48,037 nt of DNA from CAZJRB01 sp964547995 (GTDB taxonomy: Bacteria > Planctomycetota > Planctomycetia > Pirellulales > Thermoguttaceae): assembly GCA_964547995.1 (NCBI GenBank), contig CAZJRB010000052.1, positions 1-48,037 of the forward strand. Reading direction: 5' to 3'. The notes below the pieces were generated by a model, which had not been told where the DNA came from, ran no database searches, and saw only the letters and a list, made by a program, of their open reading frames with translations. Shown here piece by piece: positions 1-7,087 of the stretch (position 1 is its first letter; each line of letters starts with the position of its first letter). The translations under genes were made by a program, and so were the position numbers.

Positions 1-39
1 GTCCTTTTTCAAATTCAATTAGCTTTTGGGGACATACCA

Positions 40-55
40 GGGGTCAGAACTATTT
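40..55 (+). repeat. Left 16-bp terminal inverted repeat of RAYT unit
   Basis: This 16-base segment, beginning GGGGTCAGAAC, is the exact reverse complement of bases 795-810. The pair encloses the transposase gene, whose stop codon lies inside the right arm. The arms look like the boundaries of one mobile or formerly mobile unit. Confidence 0.8.
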
Positions 56-92
56 TCTTGACAGCAAACGCTGATTCTGCTAGACTGTGGCA

Positions 93-800
93 ATGCCCCG
101 ACCGCTGCGACCGATTGCCGACGACCTGATCTACCACGTGATCAATCGTGGGAACGCCCGGCAGCCGGTGTTTTTTGAGGACGGCGATTATCCGGCGTTT
201 CTCGAGGCGGTCGGAGATCTCAAACGGCGCAAACCGTTCGAGTTGTACGGCTATTGCCTGATGACAAACCACATTCACCTCTTGTTGCGGCCGCGAGGCG
301 TCAGCATCAGCCGAATCGTGCAGAGCCTGCTGGTCTCGCACACGCAGCGCTACCACCGATGCCACGGCACGTGCGGCCACGTGTGGCAGGGACGTTTCAA
401 GAGCCCGGTGATCCAGGACGACGACCATCTGCTTTGCGTGCTTCGGTACATCGAAGCGAATCCGCTTTGGGCGAAGATGGTGCGTCGGGCGGGCAACTAC
501 CGGTGGAGCAGTTTCGCTGCCCACGGCGACGGCAAGCCGGACGAGTTGCTCGACGGCGTCGCGGCGTACGAAGCTTTGGCAGTGCGTCCGGCAACGCGTC
601 GGCGGCGTTGGACAAAATATATCCACCAGACGCCCGGCGATTCGGAGCTGGCAGCGGTCCGCCGCAGCAACGAGACCGGCCTGCCCTACGGCGACGCCGC
701 TTGGGTAAAACGATTGTCAAAACGTCTCCATCTCGACCTAACCATACGCCCCCGCGGTCGACCGAGAAAGCAAACCCAACAAACGAAAGACGTTAAATAG
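93..800 (+). CDS. REP-associated tyrosine transposase (RAYT, Y1/HUH superfamily)
   Basis: The 235-residue product belongs to the single-domain Y1 transposases related to IS200/IS605 TnpA that nick and rejoin single-stranded DNA at REP palindromes. Visible signatures are the HUH metal-binding motif in MTNHIHLLL (about residues 57-65) and the RYIEANPLW segment (about residues 117-125), whose Tyr is the expected nucleophile. The basic tail RPRGRPRKQ is typical of the family. A GTG at 87 is in frame, but the ATG at 93 gives the usual MPRPLR start and is preferred. The gene sits between perfect 16-bp inverted repeats at 40-55 and 795-810, with its TAG stop inside the right repeat. No accessory TnpB is present. 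The frame is intact, so the gene could be active. Family assignment is strong; mobility is inferred. Confidence 0.9.
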   Translation: MPRPLRPIADDLIYHVINRGNARQPVFFEDGDYPAFLEAVGDLKRRKPFELYGYCLMTNHIHLLLRPRGVSISRIVQSLLVSHTQRYHRCHGTCGHVWQGRFKSPVIQDDDHLLCVLRYIEANPLWAKMVRRAGNYRWSSFAAHGDGKPDELLDGVAAYEALAVRPATRRRRWTKYIHQTPGDSELAAVRRSNETGLPYGDAAWVKRLSKRLHLDLTIRPRGRPRKQTQQTKDVK

Positions 801-810
801 TTCTGACCCC
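795..810 (+). repeat. Right 16-bp terminal inverted repeat of RAYT unit
   Basis: The segment ends in GTTCTGACCCC and is the exact reverse complement of bases 40-55. It contains the transposase stop codon (798-800). Confidence 0.8.
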
Positions 811-853
811 TTTTTCTCTTCTTTTTCTCTTTTGCTGACCCCTTTTTCTCTTT
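802..853 (+). repeat. Tandem CTGACCCCTTTTTCTCTT units downstream of RAYT
   Basis: The string CTGACCCCTTTTTCTCTT occurs at 803-820 and again at 835-852, with an extra CTTTTTCTCTTTT between them. The repeats extend outward from the right terminal repeat of the transposase unit, as if end sequences had been iterated. The rest of 854-1002 shows no gene or clear signal. Confidence 0.6.
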
Positions 854-1002
854 TGGCGTCGGGCGGATGCGCCTTTTGTTGAACGGTCCTCCGCCCGTGC
901 AGCCGCTCGGGAAAGGATTGACCCAAAAGTTAGACCTGTTGACCTGCCCCGTTTATTGGCCCCCTCAATTCACGTTGAACCAAGACAGTCCAAAAACAGG
1001 AT

Positions 1003-1575
1003 CTAAGACGGTTTTCCCGTTCCGGTAATCCCCAACTCCTCGGCATGGGGCTTTAGTGCATCAATCGCGAACTGGATGTGTTCGCCCGAGTCGCCCCCCA
1101 GCAATTCGATGCCCTGGCGGATGATATCTCGATCCACCTTCGCGGCGAACTTTTTGTCCTTTAGCTTCTTCTTGACGCTCTTTGGCTTCAGCGAGGCGAT
1201 CCCGTCGGGGCGGACCAGGCAACAGGCGATCACAAACCCGGCCAGTTCGTCGCAGGCCAAAAGCGCCTTGTCCATGAGGGTCTTCGGGGGGAGCCCCCAG
1301 GCGGTCTGATGGACGGAAACGGCATAGGCGATTTCCTCCTCGCCCCGGTCCCGAAGCCAATCGACGATCCGCTGGGGATGTTCATCGGGCCACCGTTCGT
1401 AATCGGCATCGTGGAGCAGTCCGGTGATTGCCCAGGTTTCTTCCTCGGCCGCGTCGCCGTATTTGGCCGCCGCCTGCCGCATGACGGCCTCAACGGCCCG
1501 AGCGTGCTTCAGCAGCGCAGGGTTGGCAGTCCAGGCGTGAAGCTGTTTCTCGGCCTCTTCGTATGTCAGACTCAT
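1003..1575 (-). CDS. HD-domain phosphohydrolase-like protein
   Basis: A 190-residue protein beginning MSLTYEEAEKQLHAW. It carries the ligands expected of the HD metal-dependent phosphohydrolase superfamily: an early His in LLKHARAVEAV, the His-Asp pair in GLLHDADYE, a third His in VSVHQTAWG and a later Asp in LACDELAG. The domain fills the protein. The C-terminal part is Lys-rich (about residues 130-150). Small stand-alone HD proteins of this kind usually hydrolyse nucleotides or phosphoesters, but the substrate cannot be read here. The ATG overlaps the stop codon of the upstream CinA-family gene (ATGA, 1572-1575), so the two are translationally coupled. A longer frame exists upstream, but it runs through the cinA-like gene and is not used. 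Confidence 0.85.
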   Translation of the reverse strand: MSLTYEEAEKQLHAWTANPALLKHARAVEAVMRQAAAKYGDAAEEETWAITGLLHDADYERWPDEHPQRIVDWLRDRGEEEIAYAVSVHQTAWGLPPKTLMDKALLACDELAGFVIACCLVRPDGIASLKPKSVKKKLKDKKFAAKVDRDIIRQGIELLGGDSGEHIQFAIDALKPHAEELGITGTGKPS

Positions 1576-2954
1576 GGCTGTCCTTTCAATAATTCCTGCC
1601 GCAACAAGTCGAGCAACTGCGTGACCAGCCGCGTGCGGGCTGATTCGTGTCGGCCGCGGAGTGGAACATGTCGGCACTGCGTGCTGCTGCCGGGCGGTTT
1701 CAGCGCGACCTCGACGCAGCGGTCGCCGCCGGCGCCGAGCCGCGGCTCGCCGACGACGACCGTCCAACTGTTTCCCGTCCGTTCGGCGGCTGCCGAAGCC
1801 AGCAGGTTCACCTTTTTGGGGTCCGACGTGCAGCCGGCCCATTTGTCGTCGGGCACTCGGAGCAGCCGTCGCAGTTTCTCTTCGGTCGAAGCGACATAGG
1901 CGCCGGCCAGCACCCGGTCGCTGCCGTCTGCGGCAGTCAGCCCCGCAGCGAGGGCCCCGCCGCTGCCCGCCTCCGCGAGCGCCAGCGTTGCTCCGCGCGT
2001 TTCCAGCAGTTTCACGACACATTGCTCCAGGGACGTGTCGTCATCGGCATAGACGTGGTCGCCGAGGTGTTTCAGGATTTCTTGTTTCAAGTGCTGAAGC
2101 TGCGCGCGGTCCTGCGGGGTGTCGTTCGGCAGCGAAAAAGTGAAATCGACGCGGCCGCCCTCGAACTGCGAGGAAAGCGTGACGCCGGGGGGAAGCGGCA
2201 CGTGATCTTTCAGAGTCTGGTCGATCCGGGACTGGCCGAGACCCACGAAACGGAGCGTCAGCGAACAGCCGGGCAACCGTGTGCCGAACCGCCGGCTCAA
2301 GTAGGGTACGAGCCGGTCGCGGACCATGGGCTGCAATTCGCGCGGCGGCCCCGGCAGCGCCACGATAACGGCGTTGCCCGGCTCAAACACGAGACCAACC
2401 GCCGTGCCGTTGGGGTTCTTCAAGCAGGCGCCGCGGATCGGCGCCTGTGCCTGCCGGCGCAGGTTCGGCCGTAGCCGGTCGGGCGACACGCGGAACCGTC
2501 GAGCCATCTCTTGCAGCACACCGGGCTGTTCCTTCAGCGCAATACCGGTGAAATCGGCTAGCGCGTCCCGGGTAATGTCGTTGTCGGTGGGGCCGAGGCC
2601 GCCGGTCACGATTACCAGGGATGCCTTGCCCGTCGCAAAGCGGAGCGCGTCCTTCAACTCGGCCTTTTTGTCGCCGACGGTCATCGAACCGACGCAGTTC
2701 AGACCCAGCGGGTGCAGGGTCCGCGTCAGGAAGCAGGTGTGCCCGTCCGCGTAGGCGCCCGACAGCAGCTCGCCGCCGGTCACAACGATCATGTAGTTGA
2801 CGGGCTCTTGCCCGGATTCCGGCGGGGCGGCGTCTGCGGCCGGGGACCCCGTCCTGCCCTTGGCCGTTTTCTCGGCCGCGTCAACTTGTAATGCCGCAAG
2901 CGTTGCCGCCGCAAGCACCGTAATGACCATCGTAAGATTGCTTCGTGCCTGCAT
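1572..2954 (-). CDS. CinA-family protein with predicted signal peptide
   Basis: The 460-residue product has the two-domain CinA layout. An N-terminal MoCF/COG1058-like domain carries VTGGELLSG and VTGGLGPTDNDITRDAL (about residues 110-130), and a C-terminal CinA domain follows (about residues 305-460). CinA proteins handle ADP-ribose or NMN in the cytoplasm in pyridine-nucleotide recycling. Two things are odd. The preferred start (ATG 2954, preceded by GGGGAAAG) gives a hydrophobic leader ending LQVDAAEKT, so export is predicted. The family AESCTGG motif, which supplies the deamidase serine, reads AEAGSGG (about residues 327-333), so NMN deamidase activity is doubtful. A further upstream start at 3032 would mask the leader, but lacks a ribosome-binding site and would overlap the preceding gene. 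The gene is coupled to the HD gene downstream. Confidence 0.85.
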   Translation of the reverse strand: MQARSNLTMVITVLAAATLAALQVDAAEKTAKGRTGSPAADAAPPESGQEPVNYMIVVTGGELLSGAYADGHTCFLTRTLHPLGLNCVGSMTVGDKKAELKDALRFATGKASLVIVTGGLGPTDNDITRDALADFTGIALKEQPGVLQEMARRFRVSPDRLRPNLRRQAQAPIRGACLKNPNGTAVGLVFEPGNAVIVALPGPPRELQPMVRDRLVPYLSRRFGTRLPGCSLTLRFVGLGQSRIDQTLKDHVPLPPGVTLSSQFEGGRVDFTFSLPNDTPQDRAQLQHLKQEILKHLGDHVYADDDTSLEQCVVKLLETRGATLALAEAGSGGALAAGLTAADGSDRVLAGAYVASTEEKLRRLLRVPDDKWAGCTSDPKKVNLLASAAAERTGNSWTVVVGEPRLGAGGDRCVEVALKPPGSSTQCRHVPLRGRHESARTRLVTQLLDLLRQELLKGQP

Positions 2955-3024
2955 CGTCTTTCCCCAGGGTGAGTATTGCCGCGAAGCGGTTGTGCCACAG
3001 AACCTCTCAACTCCCGAAGCCGGC

Positions 3025-3543
3025 TCACTCAAATTCCTCGTGGATGCGAATGGTCTTTGCGGCGCATTGGATCAATTCTTCTTCGACCCAAGCGGTAGCG
3101 TCTTCCTCGCTGTACTCATCGGTGAGGAAACTCTCGGATCCGGAGTGGAGGCTCTTGCCGGCCGGCTTGTTGCTGCCGGTGCTTTCCGGATAGAAGAAGA
3201 CCTTGCTCTGCATCAACAGCTCGTGGTAGTCGTTGCGGAGCGTGATGGTGAGCTGGAACTCGACCTGACCTCCCTTGATGTCGGCCGTGAATCCGCGGGA
3301 GAACTTGTCTTCGGTAGCGTCTTCCTTGAGGACCGAGGCATTAGGGATTTTCCGCGCCGTCTCGTCCAGTCTCGACCGGAAGGTGTTGTGCCAGAAGCGG
3401 TAGGCGTATTCCCGCGCGTGGCCTTCCCTCTGCCGTGCTTCTTCCAGCAGCCGGTGTTTCTCTTCTTCCTTCGCCCGAATCTCCGCACGGACTTCTTCCA
3501 GCGCCTCGCCGAGCCGGTTGCCGAAATCTTCAGCGTTGCCCAT
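3025..3543 (-). CDS. Hypothetical acidic coiled-coil protein
   Basis: A 172-residue protein that I do not recognise. An AGGAG sequence lies nine bases before the ATG. The first 45 residues are a charged helix (EALEEVRAEIRAKEEEKHRL) likely to form a coiled coil, followed by an Arg-rich stretch (YRFWHNTFRSRLDE). The middle reads like beta strands (GGQVEFQLTITLRNDYHELL) and the C-terminus is very acidic (EEDATAWVEEELIQ). There is no signal peptide or membrane segment, so it is probably cytoplasmic. It lies 70 bases upstream of the cinA-like gene on the same strand and may be co-transcribed with it. The coding frame is supported by its length, its ribosome-binding site and the position in a run of minus-strand genes. 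Confidence 0.65.
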   Translation of the reverse strand: MGNAEDFGNRLGEALEEVRAEIRAKEEEKHRLLEEARQREGHAREYAYRFWHNTFRSRLDETARKIPNASVLKEDATEDKFSRGFTADIKGGQVEFQLTITLRNDYHELLMQSKVFFYPESTGSNKPAGKSLHSGSESFLTDEYSEEDATAWVEEELIQCAAKTIRIHEEFE

Positions 3544-3583
3544 TATCGCTTTCTCCTATGTCAAGGTCCCCGGTCAAATACAA

Positions 3584-3662
3584 GTTTAGCGGGCGGACTT
3601 GCCTGCCGTTGTACATCCCGTTTGCTCATAATGCGAGCGGTGGGCAAGCCTGCCCGCTAAAC
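3584..3662. repeat. Imperfect inverted repeat of TTTAGCGGGC type
   Basis: Arms at 3584-3607 and 3639-3662 are inverted copies matching at 20 of 24 positions, both carrying GTTTAGCGGGC. The right arm contains the stop codon of the PQQ-propeller gene (3657-3659). The structure resembles a REP-like palindrome between two same-strand genes and could act as a 3'-end hairpin for the PQQ gene. Confidence 0.65.
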
Positions 3663-6659
3663 GCCTTTCGCAAAACAAAGCACTTGCCCCCCTTCCAACG
3701 AGACAACGATCCGGCCCCCGTGGTCGACGGCCACACCGCCCTTGACCGGCGTGGCGGGGAGTTCCTGCTGCCAGACGGTCGAGCCGTCCTTGATGTCGAT
3801 GGCCGCCAGGATCGGCTTCGATCGCGCATGGCCGGCTGCCAGCAGGATGTGGGGAGAGGCGGCAAAACCGGTGTATCTGCGTCCCGAGTTGTCCTGCCAG
3901 ACGGCCTTCCGTTTGGATGGCGGATTCCGCCGTCCCCAGCGCGACGCAGGCTTCCATGGTTCTTGCGCGCCCGGCGGAAGCGGCTCGAACAGCGCCAGGT
4001 TCGAGAAACGGCTGCCTTCATAGCTGGCGTCGTAGATCAGCGACTTCCGGTCGGGAAACGTGTAGTCGAGCGACAGGTACTTGCCGTACACGGGATAGTA
4101 TGGATAGAACGCCGTGTGGAACCGGGAGTTGAGGTTGTCCCACGGTTGGTTGCGGCACTTGCCGGTTTTCAGGTCGTAGCGTGCCGTTTCGTAAGCGTTT
4201 CCGCCGAGAAACCGCAACTCCCCGTCGGCCAGGTACAAATCGCCCTGGAGGCTGATCCCGCAGTCGACCTTCTTCGACAGATCGCCGGACGAATCGTTGC
4301 GCCACTTGGGCTTTCCGTTCGCCGCGTCGAGTGCGACAACGTGGGTGCCGTCGTAGTGGGTGATTCCGGCCGCCGCGTAGACGGTGCCGTCCTCGACGAC
4401 CACCCCGCCGGCAACCGGCCACGTGGAGATCAGCTTCCCGTAAGCGGGGATCCGCCGGTCGACAGGCGCAACGCGGTAGGACCAGAGCAGCCGTCCGGTG
4501 GCTGCCTCAAAAGCATAGACCCGCCCGTCGGCCGAGCCGGCGAAGACGCGTCCGCCGGCCACGGCGGGCGGGAAGTAGACGGGCCCGCCCGTGTTCGCCT
4601 TCCAGAGGATTTCCGCGGACGGCACACGGCGTGTACCTGCTACTTTGCCGAGTGCCCAGACCGTGCCGCCGCGGTCGCCCAGGAATGTTACTCCGCCGGC
4701 GATCACCGGGGCCGTCGGCATCGCGCCGGTGGGAACCTGGAACGTCCATTGTTTCGTGACTTCGCGCGGGATGGCAACATTCGTGGCGCAGGTACGGCCG
4801 TTGTTGCCGCAGTACGCGGGCCAATCATCGGGCTTGATCTCGAAACGCTCGACCGACGCCGTGCCGCCGTTGCCCTGCTGCAAACGATCGTCGTCCTCGG
4901 CGGAATGTTCGAAGAATTTTCCGGCGGGGCCGGCGCAGATATGCCCGTAAAGCGACAACTGGCACCCGCACATCCACGGTCCCCAAAAGAGCAGGCCGTC
5001 GGAGATGATGACGCCGTCGTGGCAGGGTGGCCGCATCGGGGCAATGTGCTGGGCCGTCTTCGTGCCGGTGTTGATGCGGACCGTCCCGCCCGACGCACGA
5101 TAGAACACGCTATCCACGCTGCCGGTCGCACGGGTACACGCCCGGCGGGTTGGGAGCTTCCCGAGCTCCTTGCCGGTCGCGTAGTCGAGGATGACGCCGG
5201 TCTGTCCGGGCCCGGCGGCGTAGATGGCATCGTCGCGGAGCACGAGTTGGAGGTTCCCGCCGTCCCTCTGCCATAGGAGCTTTCCGTCCTTAGCCGAGGC
5301 GACAACCATCCGCGCACGTTGCGGCCCGGCGAAGAAGATGTACTTGTCGTTGCACTTGATGTAGGTCGTCGTGGAGTAGCCGGTCACGTAGTGTTGTGCC
5401 CGACCGTTGGGGCCAATCGCCTTCAGCAAATCGTCATTGGAGGTTTTCCAAAGAACTTTGCCGGTCTTGGCATCGAGGCACCCCAAGAGCTTCTCCGGGC
5501 TGTAGAAGAAGATGCGGCCAGCGCACATGCAGACTCCACGGCTGTCCATGTACTCGTCTTCCCGGTGGCGCCAAAGGGTTTTCTTCGTTTTGGGATCGAT
5601 GGCAACGAACGTCCGGCCGAAACCGAAGTTCGTCTTGGGGTTTTTATAGTCGTGCCCCTCCCACATCCCCCAAGGCCAATGCCCCATGCCGGGCGTGTTC
5701 GATCGCTGCGTGTGCGGATAGACTTCCTCGCCGCCGACCAGGGCATACAACACGCCGTCCGGCAGGGCCATCCATTTCCAGACCGGGCCGTCGGAGATGT
5801 CCTTGGAGATCACGATCTCGTCCTGGATTTTGCCGGTCTGCGGATCAATCATCTTGCACGATTCGTTGTCGCCCAGGTAAAAGACCTCCGGCGTGGCAAT
5901 CATCGTGTTGCGGTGGATCATGAACCCTTCGTGCAGCGGCCGCCGCCAGAGGATCGTGCCGTTGTAGGCATTGATACACAGTAGGGTGTTGAGCATCGGG
6001 TTCTGGTTGGCCTTGTGGGCGATGTGGCCGAAGGCGCGGTAAACCCGTCCGTCGGCGGCGACGGAAACCTCGGGCATGGGAACGAACAGCGGCTCGGCGA
6101 GGAATTGGGTCAGGTACGGGGCCCGGGCGAGCCGGTCGGTCGATTGCGGGTTGTTGTCCGGCCCGTGATAGGGGTGGCTCCACGTGTCCATGCCTTTGGG
6201 AACGGGCTTGACGATGGTCTTCTCGCCCAAGAAGGCCTTTCCGCCGGGCCGCAGGACCCGCAGCGATTCTTCCTTCGAGACCTTAACGTCCGCACCGGCG
6301 GCAGCGACGATGTCTGCCAGGTTGTCGGCAAGATGAATCCGGTCGTTGGTTCCCTGTTCGACGAAGACGCGCACGTTCAACAGCCCCGTTTTTTCCACGG
6401 CGCGGCGAGCCGATTGGACGGCTTCGGCATTGGGCAGTTGCACGTAGACCAGCAACTCGCTGGCCTTTGCCAACTCGATGGCCAACTTGGCGTCGCGGTC
6501 GTCCACGATCACACAGATCCCCCGGGGTGAATCGAGCTGGTCGAGAATGGCCTTGACTTTGGGCCCGGGTTCCGCCGCTGTAGCCGGTTGCGGCGCCATA
6601 GCTGCGGGGAGTGAAGTGAAGACCACGGCAACCGCCAGACGTATGATCCGTCCGCTCAT
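3657..6659 (-). CDS. Exported PQQ-type beta-propeller protein with methyltransferase-like N-domain
   Basis: The 1000-residue product starts at ATG 6659 behind GGGAGGGG; a frame start at 6707 would bury the signal peptide (about residues 1-29, ending ATAAEPG). Residues about 35-160 resemble a class I methyltransferase fold: a strand ICVIVDDRDAKLAIELA where motif I should be, a strand VRVFVEQGTN, and the late motif RVLRPGGKAFL. The Gly-rich SAM loop is absent, so SAM binding is unlikely. The remainder (about residues 175-1000) is a PQQ/quinoprotein-like propeller with many repeats of the type AYNGTILWRRPL, DAKTGKVLWKT and AATGRLLWSYR. No haem motif is seen. The protein is probably periplasmic, serving either as a scaffold or as an oxidoreductase; whether PQQ is bound cannot be judged. 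Confidence 0.88.
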   Translation of the reverse strand: MSGRIIRLAVAVVFTSLPAAMAPQPATAAEPGPKVKAILDQLDSPRGICVIVDDRDAKLAIELAKASELLVYVQLPNAEAVQSARRAVEKTGLLNVRVFVEQGTNDRIHLADNLADIVAAAGADVKVSKEESLRVLRPGGKAFLGEKTIVKPVPKGMDTWSHPYHGPDNNPQSTDRLARAPYLTQFLAEPLFVPMPEVSVAADGRVYRAFGHIAHKANQNPMLNTLLCINAYNGTILWRRPLHEGFMIHRNTMIATPEVFYLGDNESCKMIDPQTGKIQDEIVISKDISDGPVWKWMALPDGVLYALVGGEEVYPHTQRSNTPGMGHWPWGMWEGHDYKNPKTNFGFGRTFVAIDPKTKKTLWRHREDEYMDSRGVCMCAGRIFFYSPEKLLGCLDAKTGKVLWKTSNDDLLKAIGPNGRAQHYVTGYSTTTYIKCNDKYIFFAGPQRARMVVASAKDGKLLWQRDGGNLQLVLRDDAIYAAGPGQTGVILDYATGKELGKLPTRRACTRATGSVDSVFYRASGGTVRINTGTKTAQHIAPMRPPCHDGVIISDGLLFWGPWMCGCQLSLYGHICAGPAGKFFEHSAEDDDRLQQGNGGTASVERFEIKPDDWPAYCGNNGRTCATNVAIPREVTKQWTFQVPTGAMPTAPVIAGGVTFLGDRGGTVWALGKVAGTRRVPSAEILWKANTGGPVYFPPAVAGGRVFAGSADGRVYAFEAATGRLLWSYRVAPVDRRIPAYGKLISTWPVAGGVVVEDGTVYAAAGITHYDGTHVVALDAANGKPKWRNDSSGDLSKKVDCGISLQGDLYLADGELRFLGGNAYETARYDLKTGKCRNQPWDNLNSRFHTAFYPYYPVYGKYLSLDYTFPDRKSLIYDASYEGSRFSNLALFEPLPPGAQEPWKPASRWGRRNPPSKRKAVWQDNSGRRYTGFAASPHILLAAGHARSKPILAAIDIKDGSTVWQQELPATPVKGGVAVDHGGRIVVSLEGGQVLCFAKGV

Positions 6660-7087
6660 GACATACCCCTCCCGATTAGTGGTGCAGCGAGAAATGGCAT
6701 TTTCCATTTTCCTTATAAAGCCGCGACCGGCGGTCGCGCCAGGCGTCGCGCAAAACCGCTACGGCCGGTGATTCGGCGCGACCGCCGGTCGCGGCTTTAT
6801 CGTAATCGTCATCCAAGACTACCGACGTTGTTTCTGAGTGCCCCTAAGCGTGATTCTAGCGGGAAATGCGCCCGCCGCAAGGACTTCCCCCTCGTGCTGA
6901 ATCCCTTTCTGCCAAGGCCGCCAGGTATCGGGTTTCAGTAGATTCTCTGCCCCCTGATCGAACTCCACCACTGCCTTGGCAACCGTCTCCTCCGCACCGG
7001 ACGGACAGGCCACGGCGTGAGTTGGCCGCAGGGTTTAACGTGTACCAATACGGATGCCGACACGGAGAATGCCGGAAGACTTTTTTG
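6660..7087. other. 428-base intergenic region with REP pair and possible gene remnant
   Basis: This gap separates the di-haem/FGE-like gene from the PQQ gene, both on the minus strand. It contains the ribosome-binding site of the PQQ gene, the compound palindrome at 6715-6800, and a 43-codon minus-strand stretch (6885-7013). That stretch has protein-like composition (VEFDQGAENLLKPDTW, then RPWQKG) but no credible start, and it loses that character after QHEGE. It may be the surviving piece of a degraded gene. No clear promoter was identified. Confidence 0.4.
6715..6800. repeat. Compound REP-like element, perfect 26-bp inverted arms
   Basis: Arms 6715-6740 and 6775-6800 are exact reverse complements over 26 bases. 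Each arm is itself palindromic (GCGACC-GGC-GGTCGC) and runs out into ATAAAG/CTTTAT. The 34-base spacer is unrelated. Related single or paired units occur at 12079-12104 and 15251-15393, so this is a dispersed family rather than a local terminator. Confidence 0.8.

Noticed and set aside
3435..5276. 613-codon open frame on the plus strand opposite the PQQ gene
   Set aside because: It is antisense to a well-supported propeller gene, shows no domain signature, and has the Arg/Gly/Val composition typical of high-GC shadow frames.
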